64,000 nucleotides of DNA from Microbispora corallina (GTDB lineage Bacteria > Actinomycetota > Actinomycetes > Streptosporangiales > Streptosporangiaceae). Positions within the stretch are counted from its first letter, which is position 1, and each line of letters starts with the position of its first letter. The stretch covers positions 1-64,000 of the forward strand of contig NZ_BOOC01000021.1 in the NCBI RefSeq assembly GCF_016863035.1, in the 5' to 3' direction. Shown in pieces: positions 1 to 9,556 of this stretch. The notes beneath the pieces were generated by a model. That model was not told the origin of the DNA. It was given only the letters and a program-made list of their open reading frames with translations, and searched no databases. Position numbers and translations under genes: made by a program.

Positions 1-736
1 CCCCCCGCCGTACCGGCTCGCGCAGCGTCGGCACCTCCACGAGCACGACCGTGAGCTGCGACTCCTCCAGCCGGTGGCGGGCGCCGAGCAGGGCCGCCGT
101 GTGCAGCGCCGAACGGACGGCCGCGGACGTCGGCCGGATCGGCACGACCGGGACCCCGGCCGAGACCAGCCGCTCGGCCACGCCGTGGACGCACGTCAGG
201 GCGCCCGTCGTGACGCCCTGCCGCAGCAGCCGCTCGTGGAAGGCCGCGATCGTCCCGACCGGGCCGGGCTCGTCACGGGTGTGCACCTCGCCCGAGGGGA
301 GGTTGAGGTCGCTGTAGACCTCGTCGATCTCCGTCCGGCCCAGCACGTCGACGCTGACCCGGCGGGGGTCGATCCGGTCGTCCAGGGCCGCCTTGGCCAC
401 GGCCGCCACGAGCGCCGCGCCGCCCAGTTGCACGTGGGTGGCGGGCATCGTCAGCACGCCGGCGCGCCGGGCGAGCTCGAAGGGGACCGGGCTCGCGAAC
501 AGGCACGCGTCCACTCCCGGTCCCAAGCGGGTGACCTTGTCCGCCGCCTCCTGTTCGTCCCGGTAGGCCGCCGCGACCAGCCGGCAGGGCACCGGGGCCG
601 CCGAGTGGCCCATCAGCATCACCCGCTCGACCAGGTCGTGCGACCCCACCACGCCTATCGTGAGGTCCGGTGTCACCGTCCCCAGGCGCGACCCGCGCGG
701 AGTGTCTTCCGTGCGCTCGACCAATGTTCGTCCCAT
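1..736 (-). CDS. N-terminal part of an unrecognised, probably regulatory protein
   Basis: The frame is open from an ATG at 736 to the left edge (245 codons), so the C-terminus is missing. The visible part is soluble, with no signal peptide or membrane segment, and alternates hydrophobic strands with helices, as in TIGVVGSHDLVERVM and VSVDVLGRTEIDEVY. This suggests a Rossmann-like sensor fold. I do not recognise the family with confidence. Similar actinobacterial proteins may carry a C-terminal DNA-binding domain, but that part lies outside the window. It follows murA by 159 bases on the same strand. Confidence 0.6.
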   Translation of the reverse strand, partial: MGRTLVERTEDTPRGSRLGTVTPDLTIGVVGSHDLVERVMLMGHSAAPVPCRLVAAAYRDEQEAADKVTRLGPGVDACLFASPVPFELARRAGVLTMPATHVQLGGAALVAAVAKAALDDRIDPRRVSVDVLGRTEIDEVYSDLNLPSGEVHTRDEPGPVGTIAAFHERLLRQGVTTGALTCVHGVAERLVSAGVPVVPIRPTSAAVRSALHTAALLGARHRLEESQLTVVLVEVPTLREPVRRG

Positions 737-874
737 CCCACGTCGCCCTCGTTGTTGTGGCTTCTCTTTGGAACGATCGCTGGTTAAGGCCGTAATGTCA
801 CGCCCGGGTTTGCCGGAATACCATTCTGGCAGGTGCGGGGGAGTCCCTTATTTGTAATGTTTTCGCTGGTCAGG

Positions 875-894
875 CCGGAAAGATAGGTTTCCGG
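875..894 (-). terminator. Hairpin just after murA
   Basis: A perfect 7-bp inverted repeat (CCGGAAA / TTTCCGG) with a 6-base loop starts immediately after the murA stop codon. There is no clear T tract, so intrinsic termination is plausible but not certain. Confidence 0.45.
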
Positions 895-895
895 A

Positions 896-2173
896 CTAAC
901 CCTCGTTCAAAGTGGAAATTTCACGGACCACATCTGCGCCGAGGGCCTGCATCCGCTGGGCGAGCGCGGCGTGCCCCCGGTCGATGAGATAGCCGGAGCC
1001 GATCGTGGTCTCGCCGTCGGCGGCGAGCCCGGCCAGCACGAGGGCGATCCCCGAGCGCAGGTCGTGCGCCGTGACCTCGGTGCCGCGCAGCGGCGTCGGG
1101 CCGTGGACGACCGCCCGGCTGCCCTCGACCTCGATATTGGCGCCCATCTTGTTCAGCTCGCCGGCCAGCGCGAAGCGGCCGTCGAAGATCCGCTCGTGGA
1201 TGTAGCTGGAGCCGTCGGCCAGGCAGGCCACGGTCATCAGCGGCGACTGGAGGTCGGTGGCGAAGCCGGGGTAGGTGTCGGTGATCACGTTGATCGGCCG
1301 CAGCGGCCGGTCGCGGCGGACGTGGAGGACGGCGCCGTGGTTCTCGAACTCCACGCCCATCTGCTCCAGCTTCCAGCGCACCACGCCGAGGTGCTCCAGC
1401 GACGCGCCCACCAGATTGACCTCGCCGCCGGTGATGGCGGCGGCCATGGCGAACACGCCGGCGTCGAGGCGGTCGGGCATGACGGTGTGCTCCACCGCGG
1501 TGAGCTCGTCCACGCCCTCGACCGTGATGAACCCGGTGCCGCCGCCCTGGATGCGGGCGCCCATGCGGCTCAGCATCGAGATGACGTCGAGCACCTCCGG
1601 CTCCAGCGCGGCGTTCTCGATCACGGTCGTGCCCAGTGCGAGCGAGGCGGCCATGATGAGGTTCTCGGTGCCGGTGTGCGACGGGGTGTCGAGGTAGAGC
1701 GGGGCGCCGACGAGCCCGCCCGCCTTGATGTGGATGACGGACTCGCCCTCGTCGACCATCGCGCCGAGCCGCTTGTAGCCGAGGTAGTGGAAGTCGAGGT
1801 TGCGGCTGCCCAGGTTGCAGCCGCCGATGCCCTCGATGATCGCCTCCCCGAGCCGGTGGAGCAGGGCCGGGACGAACAGGACCGACCCGCGGAACCGCCG
1901 GGCGATCTCCGCCGGCAGCACCGGGCTCGTCAGCCGTGAGGCGTCGATGACGAGCGTGCGCTCGCTCTCATGGAACTCCACCTTCGCGCCGACGGCCTGC
2001 GCCAGCTCGACCGCCCTGCGCACGTCCTCGATCACGGGCACGTTGCGCAGCACCGTGCGGCCCTCGGCCGCCATCAGGGCCGCGCCGATCATGGGCAGTA
2101 CGGCGTTCTTCGCGCCCTGGATGAAGGCGGTTCCACGCAGCACGTTGCCACCGCGGACGCGGTAACGAACCAT
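896..2173 (-). CDS. murA: UDP-N-acetylglucosamine 1-carboxyvinyltransferase (MurA)
   Basis: MurA transfers enolpyruvate from PEP to UDP-GlcNAc, the first committed cytoplasmic step of peptidoglycan synthesis. The 425-residue product has the usual family length. The N-terminal GAKNAVLP motif places Lys22/Asn23 as in E. coli MurA. The catalytic loop GGCNLGSRN carries the active-site Cys at residue 119, so the enzyme should be fosfomycin-sensitive (family knowledge). An in-frame GTG/ATG extension to 2215 exists. The start at 2173 is preferred because AGGAG lies 8 bases upstream and the protein then begins MVRYRVRGG, as relatives do. It lies 172 bases downstream of purC. Confidence 0.96.
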   Translation of the reverse strand: MVRYRVRGGNVLRGTAFIQGAKNAVLPMIGAALMAAEGRTVLRNVPVIEDVRRAVELAQAVGAKVEFHESERTLVIDASRLTSPVLPAEIARRFRGSVLFVPALLHRLGEAIIEGIGGCNLGSRNLDFHYLGYKRLGAMVDEGESVIHIKAGGLVGAPLYLDTPSHTGTENLIMAASLALGTTVIENAALEPEVLDVISMLSRMGARIQGGGTGFITVEGVDELTAVEHTVMPDRLDAGVFAMAAAITGGEVNLVGASLEHLGVVRWKLEQMGVEFENHGAVLHVRRDRPLRPINVITDTYPGFATDLQSPLMTVACLADGSSYIHERIFDGRFALAGELNKMGANIEVEGSRAVVHGPTPLRGTEVTAHDLRSGIALVLAGLAADGETTIGSGYLIDRGHAALAQRMQALGADVVREISTLNEG

Positions 2174-2345
2174 GGATGAGACTCCTATGTCGGGGGAAGA
2201 TGTGGGGACTCGCACCCAGGCGGCGACCGATCGTCGGCGGGGTCGTCGGCCCAGCGTAGCCGCTAACCCGGGCGTTTCGCGGAGGAACTACCCGCGTGGC
2301 CGCCGAGGGAACGCGGTACTGGAGGTACTTTTGTGACTTGCGCGG

Positions 2346-3194
2346 TCAGTCCCTGAACCGCCGGCCGGTGATGCGCTCGTAGGCCTCGACGTACCGGCTC
2401 CTGGTGCGCTCGACGACCTCGTCGGGCAGGCGCGGCGGCGCCTCTCCCGAGGCCCGGTCCCATCCCGAGGCGGGGGACACCAGCCAGTCCCTGACGTACT
2501 GCTTGTCGAACGACGGCTGCGCGTGGCCGGGCTCCCACCGGTCGAGGGGCCAGAACCGGGACGAGTCGGGCGTCAGCAGCTCGTCGCCCAGCGTCAGGAC
2601 ACCCTCGGCGTCCCAGCCGATCTCGATCTTGGTGTCGGCCACGATGATGCCCCGCCCCAGCGCGATCTCCGCGCCCCGGCTGTACACCTCCAGGGTGATG
2701 CGCCGGAGCCGGTCGGCCACCTCGGCCCCGACCTCGGCCGCCACCTGCTCGAACGTCATCGGCTCGTCGTGCTCGCCCACCGGCGCCTTGGTCGACGGCG
2801 TGAAGATCGGCTCGGGCAGCCGTGAGCCGTCGGTGAGGCCGTCCGGGAGCCTCACCCCCGAGACCGCGCCCTCCCTGCGGTAGTCGACGAGCCCGGAGCC
2901 CGTCAGGTAGCCCCGGGCCACGCACTCCACCGGCACCATGCGCAGCGGACGGCACAGCACGGCCCGCCCGGCGAACTCCGCCGGCACGTCGGCCGACACC
3001 ACGTGGTTGGGGACCACGTCCTCGAGCTGCTCGAACCACCACAGCGACAGCCGCGTGAGGATCTCGCCCTTGTCGGGGATGCCGGGCTCGAGCACGTGGT
3101 CGAACGCCGAGATGCGATCGGAGGCGACCATCAGCAGCAGCCCGTCGGGCGTCTCGTACAGGTCGCGGACCTTGCCGGAGTGGAGGTGCTTCAC
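2346..3194 (-). CDS. purC: Phosphoribosylaminoimidazole-succinocarboxamide synthase (PurC)
   Basis: SAICAR synthetase condenses CAIR with aspartate using ATP, in de novo purine synthesis. The 282-residue protein opens with HSGKVRDLYE, the family N-terminal signature, and contains DTKIEIGWD and LTPDSSRFWP from the ATP/substrate sites. It starts at a GTG with GGAGG 8 bases upstream. Its purine partner purD lies on the same strand, but a LuxR-type regulator gene separates the two, which is not the usual arrangement. Confidence 0.96.
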   Translation of the reverse strand: MKHLHSGKVRDLYETPDGLLLMVASDRISAFDHVLEPGIPDKGEILTRLSLWWFEQLEDVVPNHVVSADVPAEFAGRAVLCRPLRMVPVECVARGYLTGSGLVDYRREGAVSGVRLPDGLTDGSRLPEPIFTPSTKAPVGEHDEPMTFEQVAAEVGAEVADRLRRITLEVYSRGAEIALGRGIIVADTKIEIGWDAEGVLTLGDELLTPDSSRFWPLDRWEPGHAQPSFDKQYVRDWLVSPASGWDRASGEAPPRLPDEVVERTRSRYVEAYERITGRRFRD

Positions 3195-3251
3195 CCCTCC
3201 ATCCTCCCAGCCCCCGGCCCGTCCCCCACCGCGGGTGCGGGCCGCGTACGG

Positions 3252-4340
3252 TCAGCCCGCCGACCCGATGGATCCGAGCCTGGACCGGTCGGCCACGCCG
3301 AGCTTCGTGTAGACGCGGCAGAGGTGGTTGCCGACCGTGCGGGGGGACAGCCCCAGCCACTCCGCGATCTCCCGGTTGGTCATCCCCCAGGAGGCGAGCT
3401 GGGCCACCTCCTGCTCGCGCCGGCTGAAGTCGCCGGAGGCCCGGGAGCCGCCGTTCACAGGGTGGCCGGCCGGGCGGCCGAGCCGGCGCAGCAGGTCGCG
3501 CACGACGATCGGGCCGAGGTCCTCCCGGAGCGCCGCGCGGTGGATCGGGCGGGCGAACCGCACCTGGAGCCGGGTGCCGAGGCGGTGCGCGCGCACGAGG
3601 CCGCGCCGCTCCAGCCGGTGCAGGGCCGCGGGCGAGGTCAGCCGCTCCAGCGCGTCCACGTCCACCTCGCCGGCCACCGCGAGCAGGTCGAGGGCCTCGC
3701 GCTCGCCGTCGTCGAGGTGGCCGATCTCGTCGCGCACCAGCTCGCGCACCCGGTCGCCGAGGGGGAGATCGCCGCTGAGCGTCCATCGGTCGTCCATCAG
3801 GCTCAGCCGTCCGGAGGCCAGGCCGGTCTCGACCAGCTCGCGGAGCAGCCGCATGTTCCCGGCGGCAGCCCGCCACAGCCGCTGCGCGGTCGCCCCGTCC
3901 ACCGGCCCCCGCAGCGCCGCCGCCAGGATCCGTACGGCGTGCTCCGCGGGCAGGGGGGACAGGTCCCACCGGGTGGCGAGCCCCTCGACGAGCAGCGCGG
4001 CCACCGGCCCGGGCGGTTCCGCGCCGGTGCGGGCCTCGGCGAGCAGTGTCGCCTCGCCGGAGGCGACGAGATCGTGCACCCGGCGTGCCGACGCGGGGTC
4101 GAGCAGGTACGCCCGCTCCACGACCAGGAGCAGCGGTCCCGTCGGCTCCGGCGGCAGGGACGTTCCCGGCACGGCCGCGACCGTGACCCCGCCCAGCTCG
4201 CGGACGGCCCGCCGGATGAGGGCGGTCTTGCCCACCCCCGGCTCTCCGGTGACGACCAGGCTCACGCCCGCGTGCACCGTCTCGACGATCTCCCCGATCT
4301 CGCGGGCTCTCCCGCTCATCGGCCACCGCACTCCGCTCAT
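3252..4340 (-). CDS. LuxR-family regulator with N-terminal ATPase (STAND type)
   Basis: The protein of about 362 residues has a P-loop near the N-terminus (GEPGVGKTALI, Lys38 from this start), a central NTPase/winged-helix region, and a C-terminal LuxR-type helix-turn-helix (SRREQEVAQLASWGM then TNREIAEWLGLSPRT). It is much shorter than typical LAL regulators and lacks a TPR region. Start choice is uncertain: 4430, 4340 and 4319 are all in frame. 4340 or 4319 puts the P-loop at a normal distance, and SD support is weak for both. The gene sits between purD (94 bases upstream) and purC (57 bases downstream), so it may be cotranscribed with purine genes. The ligand is unknown. Confidence 0.8.
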   Translation of the reverse strand: MSGVRWPMSGRAREIGEIVETVHAGVSLVVTGEPGVGKTALIRRAVRELGGVTVAAVPGTSLPPEPTGPLLLVVERAYLLDPASARRVHDLVASGEATLLAEARTGAEPPGPVAALLVEGLATRWDLSPLPAEHAVRILAAALRGPVDGATAQRLWRAAAGNMRLLRELVETGLASGRLSLMDDRWTLSGDLPLGDRVRELVRDEIGHLDDGEREALDLLAVAGEVDVDALERLTSPAALHRLERRGLVRAHRLGTRLQVRFARPIHRAALREDLGPIVVRDLLRRLGRPAGHPVNGGSRASGDFSRREQEVAQLASWGMTNREIAEWLGLSPRTVGNHLCRVYTKLGVADRSRLGSIGSAG

Positions 4341-4434
4341 GTCCCCGACGCTAGGCCGAGGCGGCGGCGGGGACATCGGGGCACGCCCGGCCGTCGTCTC
4401 CGGGATAACCCGGAGGAGCGGCCGTCGCACGAGG

Positions 4435-5673
<1,239 letters not shown>

Positions 5674-5895
5674 GCGTCCATTGTCGCAGCGTTCGCCACC
5701 CCCTCCTCCGCACCGGTGCCGGCCGTACGGGAAAGGGTGAGATACACATGCTCAGCCGATTTGTTCCGGTGCTTTTTGGCAAGTAGTGCATGATCCACCG
5801 CTGTCGGTGGGGGTACCCTGGAAAGGCCGCCGGACCCCGATGTGGTAAGTTAGGCGGGCTTAGCGTCGTCTCCTCGTGATTGGAGGTGGTCTGGG

Positions 5896-5997
5896 ATGAA
5901 TTCTGGTGATCCCGTCAGTACGTGCTCGCGCACGTACGTCGTGCGCACTCCCGACCACTTCGACACAGAGCCCGAGGGGCCGTTCACGCCTGCATGA
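5896..5997 (+). CDS. Putative 33-residue leader peptide upstream of corA
   Basis: An ATG at 5896 is preceded by a strong GGAGG with 8-base spacing. The frame runs 33 codons to TGA at 5997, 56 bases before the corA-type ATG. The peptide begins MNSGDPVSTCSRTYVV and ends EGPFTPA; it has no membrane segment. Codons 8 to 14 overlap a perfect 8-bp hairpin. This layout resembles translated leaders that control Mg2+ transporter genes in enterobacteria (mgtL, corL), but I know of no described actinobacterial equivalent. It is also possible that this is an independent small protein. Confidence 0.55.
   Translation: MNSGDPVSTCSRTYVVRTPDHFDTEPEGPFTPA
5918..5937 (+). promoter_or_regulatory. Perfect hairpin inside the leader ORF upstream of corA
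   Basis: GTACGTGC, loop TCGC, GCACGTAC form an uninterrupted 8-bp stem within the leader reading frame. Ribosome position on the leader could open or close it. No mutually exclusive partner helix was worked out. Confidence 0.4.
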
Positions 5998-6053
5998 AGG
6001 GGTGACATCACGTCGCGCGTGGAGCGTGCCGACTCGGGCGGGAAGGGACCGCC

Positions 6054-7187
6054 ATGCGCTCCTCGATCATCTTTCCTCGCATCAACAGGCACACCCGTGT
6101 CCTGCCCACGCGCCTGACCGCCACCGCCGCCACCGCCGCCACGGCCGCCGACGAGCCGCTCGGCCGCTGCGTGCCGCCGAGCAGTTCCCTCGTCGAGTTC
6201 GGCGCCTACGTCGCCGGCGAGAAGATCGACGCCTCGGGCATCCCCGAGGCCGTCCGCCTCGTCCGTGAGCACAACGAGACCGCGCCGATGCCCGACGCGT
6301 ACGTCTGGGTCGGCCTGCACGAGCCCGCCGCGCCCGAGGTCGAGTGGCTGGCCGAGGTGTTCGGCCTGCACCCGCTCGCCGTCGAGGACGCCATCAAGGC
6401 CCACCAGCGCCCCAAGGTCGAGCGGTACGGCGACTCGTTGTTCGTCGTGCTGAAGACCGTCGCCTTCCTCGACAACGAGGTGTCCGCCGCGACCGGCGAG
6501 ATCATCGGCACGGGCGAGATCATGGCGTTCGTCGGCGCCGACTTCGTCGTCACGGTCCGGCACGGCCGGCACTGTCCCCTCGGCGACGTCAGGGAGAAGA
6601 TCGAGGCCAAGCCGAAGCTGCTGGGCCGCGGCCCCACGGGCGTGCTGCACGCGATCGCCGACCACGTGGTGGACAAGTACCTCCAGGTCGCCGACCTCAT
6701 GCAGGCCGAGCTGGAGGAGGTCGAGGCCGCCGTCTTCGCCGAGGTCAGCTCCCGCGACATCAACCGCATCTACCAGCTCAAGCGCGAGATGCTGGAGCTC
6801 AAGCGGGCCGTCGCCCCCCTCCTCACGCCGTTCAACGCGCTCCCCCAGCGCCGCGTGATCCCCTCCGAGATGCGCGAGTACTTCCGCGACGTCGGCGACC
6901 ACCTCTCCCGGGTCTGCGAGCAGGTGCAGTCGTCCAACGAGCTGTCCGACTCGATCCTCCAGGCCGCCCTGGCGCGCTCCAACGCGCTCGCCAACGAGGA
7001 CATGCGGAAGATCTCGTCGTGGGTGGCGATCATCTCGGTCCCCACGATGATCGCCGGCATCTACGGCATGAACTTCGAGCACATGCCCGAGCTCAGGGCC
7101 GCCTACGGGTACCCCCTCGTCCTGGGCGTCATGGCGGTGGCCTGCACACTCCTCCACCGCGCCTTCCGCCGCAACGGCTGGCTCTGA
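6054..7187 (+). CDS. corA: CorA-family magnesium/cobalt transporter
   Basis: This is a 377-residue inner-membrane divalent cation channel. The long cytoplasmic N-terminal domain is followed by the CorA stalk helix (about residues 200 to 300) and two C-terminal transmembrane helices. The first ends in the universal YGMN motif, then the short loop EHMPEL and the second helix. The C-terminus is short and basic (RRNGWL), as in the family. ATG at 6054 has GGGA upstream. It probably belongs to one transcript with the small ORF ending at 5997. Substrate choice between Mg2+, Co2+ and Ni2+ cannot be read from the sequence. Confidence 0.92.
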   Translation: MRSSIIFPRINRHTRVLPTRLTATAATAATAADEPLGRCVPPSSSLVEFGAYVAGEKIDASGIPEAVRLVREHNETAPMPDAYVWVGLHEPAAPEVEWLAEVFGLHPLAVEDAIKAHQRPKVERYGDSLFVVLKTVAFLDNEVSAATGEIIGTGEIMAFVGADFVVTVRHGRHCPLGDVREKIEAKPKLLGRGPTGVLHAIADHVVDKYLQVADLMQAELEEVEAAVFAEVSSRDINRIYQLKREMLELKRAVAPLLTPFNALPQRRVIPSEMREYFRDVGDHLSRVCEQVQSSNELSDSILQAALARSNALANEDMRKISSWVAIISVPTMIAGIYGMNFEHMPELRAAYGYPLVLGVMAVACTLLHRAFRRNGWL

Positions 7188-7205
7188 CCGCCTTCCCGGG
7201 CCCTG

Positions 7206-7838
7206 TCAGCCGGAGGCAGGCCGGGAGCCGAGGGCGCCGAGGCCGCGGAGGGTGAGGTCGACGGCGCGGCGACCGGCCTCCCAGACGCGCTCGGGGGGCT
7301 CGCCGCGCTCGATGCTGGTCAGGGCGGCCAGGTGGCCCGCGCCCGCGACGGCCCCGACGGCCGCCGCGGCCTCGGTGAGGTCGATCTCGTCCGCGTACGC
7401 CTGGTGGAGCGCCTCCGCCAGGCGGCGCTGGGTGTCGAAGAGCAGGTGGAGCCCGCGGGCCTGCAAGGCGGGCACGGACATCACGAGCCGGTGGCGCAGC
7501 GGGAACAGGTCGGCGGTCAGGTCCGTGTCCAGGAAGGCCGACCGGAGGCTCTGGTGGGCCAGGCGCATCAGGAGGCCGGCCACCGGCTCGCCCGGCCGCC
7601 GGTCGGCGACCACCTTGAGAGCCTCGTCGGCGCGGTGCCGGTGGTCGAAGAAGACGACGTCCTCCTTGCTCGTGAAGTAGCTGAAGAACGTCCGCGTCGA
7701 GACGTCGACGGCCGAGGCGATCTCGGCGATCGTCGTCTCCTCGTACCCCTGCTCCTGGAACAGGCGCAGGGACGCCTCGATCAGCGCCTGCCGGGTGCGC
7801 AGTTTCTTGCGTTCGCGCAGGCCAGGGCCGTCCGTCAT
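7206..7838 (-). CDS. TetR-family repressor, divergent from a P450 gene
   Basis: The 210-residue product starts MTDGPGLRERKK. Its N-terminal helix-turn-helix is typical of TetR: RTRQALIEASLRLFQEQGY, then TTIAEIASAVDVSTRTFFSYF. The C-terminal two thirds is an all-helical ligand-binding domain. An upstream in-frame extension to 7943 would run through the operator region and is rejected. The gene is divergent from the P450/ferredoxin operon with a 122-base spacer holding an AT-rich palindrome, so it very likely represses both. The inducer is unknown. Confidence 0.9.
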   Translation of the reverse strand: MTDGPGLRERKKLRTRQALIEASLRLFQEQGYEETTIAEIASAVDVSTRTFFSYFTSKEDVVFFDHRHRADEALKVVADRRPGEPVAGLLMRLAHQSLRSAFLDTDLTADLFPLRHRLVMSVPALQARGLHLLFDTQRRLAEALHQAYADEIDLTEAAAAVGAVAGAGHLAALTSIERGEPPERVWEAGRRAVDLTLRGLGALGSRPASG

Positions 7839-7861
7839 GTCCAAGACTCTATGACATTCGC

Positions 7862-7875
7862 AATGAACTTTCATT
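7862..7875. promoter_or_regulatory. Probable TetR operator between tetR and P450 genes
   Basis: AATGAA-CT-TTCATT is a perfect 6-bp inverted repeat in an AT-rich patch, 23 bases upstream of the tetR start and 85 bases upstream of the P450 start. Position and symmetry suit autoregulation of the divergent genes. Confidence 0.5.
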
Positions 7876-7960
7876 CGTTGCAAATCGACACCCGATGCTG
7901 TTATGTGAAGGGAGCAGGCGACTCGACAGCGGACCGTTTCCACCCTTACAGGAGCGTGTC

Positions 7961-9160
7961 ATGACCGAGGCCACACCGCGGATCGCGACCTTCCCCGTCA
8001 AGCGGGAACGCGCCTTCGACCCACCCGACCTGCTCCGCCGGTGGCAGGAGGAGGCGCCGATCCGGCGCATGACGTACGCCGACGGGCACGAAGGCTGGGT
8101 CGTCACCGGGTACGCCGCGGCCCGCGCGATCCTGGCCGACCCCCGGTTCAGTACCCGTCCCGAGCTCCTGCACTCCCCGATCCCCCAGCGGAACCTCCGG
8201 CTGCAGAACATGAACGTGCCTCCGGGGTTCTTCATCCGCATGGACCCCCCCGACCACACGCGCTACCGGAAGCTGCTCACCGGCCAGTTCACCGTACGGC
8301 GGATGAAGCTCCTGGAGCCGAGGGTCGAGGAGATCGCGAACGCCCGGCTCGACGAGATGGAACGCCAGGGGCCGCCGGCCGAACTGGTGTCGGCGTTCGC
8401 GCTGCCCATCCCGTCCCTGGTGATCTGTGAGCTGCTCGGCGTGCCGTACGACGACAGGGCGAAGTTCCAGCGGGACTCGGCCGTCATGCTGAACCTGGAC
8501 TCGACCCTCGACGAGGTCACGGCCGCCATGGCCGACCTGCTGACCTACCTGCACAACCTGGTCATGCGGAAGACCGCCGACCCGGAGGACGACCTGCTGA
8601 GCGGCCTGATCGCCGGGGGAGAGCTGACGGACCGGGAGCTCGCCGGCATCGCCCTGCTGCTGCTCGTGGCGGGCCACGAGACGACGGCGAACATGCTCGG
8701 CCTCGGCACGTTCGCCCTGCTGTCCAACCCGCCGCAGATGGCCGCCCTGCGCGAGGACCCCACGCTGATCGACAACGCGGTGGAGGAGCTGATGCGCTAC
8801 CTCAGCATCGTCCACCTCGGTCCCATCCGGGCGGCGCTGGAGGACGTCGAGATCGACGGCCACCTCATCCGGGCGGGCGAGTCGGTCACGCTGGCCATCG
8901 CCGCGGCCAACCGGGACCCGGAGCGGTTCGGCGGGGGCGACATGCTCGACGTCTCCCGGTCGGCCCACGGGCACCTCGCGTTCGGGCACGGCGTCCACCA
9001 GTGCCTCGGGCAGCAGCTCGCCCGGACCGAGATGCGGATCGCGTACGCCGCGCTGCTGCGCCGCCTCCCCGGCCTGCGGCTGGCCGTGCCGCCCGGCGAG
9101 GTGCCGATGCGGTCCAATATGGCGATCTACGGAGTGCACCGCCTGCCGGTCGCCTGGTGA
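7961..9160 (+). CDS. Cytochrome P450
   Basis: This is a 399-residue soluble bacterial class I P450 monooxygenase. Motifs seen: I-helix AGHETTAN for oxygen activation, K-helix EELMRY with the ExxR pair, and the heme loop FGHGVHQCLGQQLA with the cysteine ligand at residue 348. The start at 7961 follows AGGAG by 6 bases. A ferredoxin gene begins 37 bases after the stop and would deliver electrons. The layout resembles CYP105/CYP107-type xenobiotic or secondary-metabolite P450s of actinomycetes, but family and substrate cannot be assigned by eye. Confidence 0.95.
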   Translation: MTEATPRIATFPVKRERAFDPPDLLRRWQEEAPIRRMTYADGHEGWVVTGYAAARAILADPRFSTRPELLHSPIPQRNLRLQNMNVPPGFFIRMDPPDHTRYRKLLTGQFTVRRMKLLEPRVEEIANARLDEMERQGPPAELVSAFALPIPSLVICELLGVPYDDRAKFQRDSAVMLNLDSTLDEVTAAMADLLTYLHNLVMRKTADPEDDLLSGLIAGGELTDRELAGIALLLLVAGHETTANMLGLGTFALLSNPPQMAALREDPTLIDNAVEELMRYLSIVHLGPIRAALEDVEIDGHLIRAGESVTLAIAAANRDPERFGGGDMLDVSRSAHGHLAFGHGVHQCLGQQLARTEMRIAYAALLRRLPGLRLAVPPGEVPMRSNMAIYGVHRLPVAW

Positions 9161-9196
9161 CGGGTGATTTGGTAGGACGGAGGGAAGGAGGGGGAC

Positions 9197-9391
9197 ATGA
9201 AGATCAAAGCGGACACGGACAAGTGTGTCGGCGCCGGCATGTGCGCGCTGTCGCTGCCCGAGGTGTTCGACCAGAGCGAGGAGGACGGCACGGTGGTCGT
9301 GCTCGATCCCGAGCCGCCGGAGGGCCTGGCGACCGGCGTGCGCAGGGCGGTGAACCTGTGCCCCTCCGGAGCCCTGTCCGTCGAGGAGTGA
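9197..9391 (+). CDS. [3Fe-4S] ferredoxin, P450 partner
   Basis: The 64-residue protein has the cysteine pattern CVGAGMC (Cys10, Cys16) and CP at Cys55. Alanine replaces the second cluster cysteine of a 4Fe-4S protein, which is diagnostic of single [3Fe-4S] ferredoxins that feed actinobacterial P450s. The start is preceded by GGAAGGAGGGGGAC, a very strong ribosome site. It is cotranscribed with the P450. No ferredoxin reductase gene is in the window. Confidence 0.93.
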   Translation: MKIKADTDKCVGAGMCALSLPEVFDQSEEDGTVVVLDPEPPEGLATGVRRAVNLCPSGALSVEE

Positions 9392-9474
9392 CCCCGCCGT
9401 CGCGTGTGGTGACCCCGGTCACATGTGACGCTGCGCTACTTGACGGGCACGCTGCGATGGGGTTGGCTGGTAAT

Positions 9475-9490
9475 CGGCTGTACCAAGCCG
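9475..9490 (+). terminator. Small hairpin with T-rich tail after the ferredoxin gene
   Basis: CGGCT, loop GTACCA, AGCCG is followed by TTTCTTG. The stem is short (5 bp), and it lies 84 bases after the ferredoxin stop. Confidence 0.35.
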
Positions 9491-9508
9491 TTTCTTGTGG
9501 GTGACCCT

Positions 9509-9537
9509 GAAGCCCCGTCCTCCTCGGGCGGGGCTTC
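9509..9537. terminator. Terminator hairpin between convergent ferredoxin and gdpD genes
   Basis: GAAGCCCCG and CGGGGCTTC form a perfect 9-bp stem with an 11-base loop. It is placed between the 3' ends of two convergent genes, so it could act in both directions. Confidence 0.65.
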
Positions 9538-9556
9538 CCCATGTCGTACGGAGTGG

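Noticed and set aside
5800-5900. Possible M-box magnesium riboswitch before corA
   Set aside because: A GTTAGGCGGGCTT stretch recalls the start of the M-box, but the conserved core that should follow is absent.
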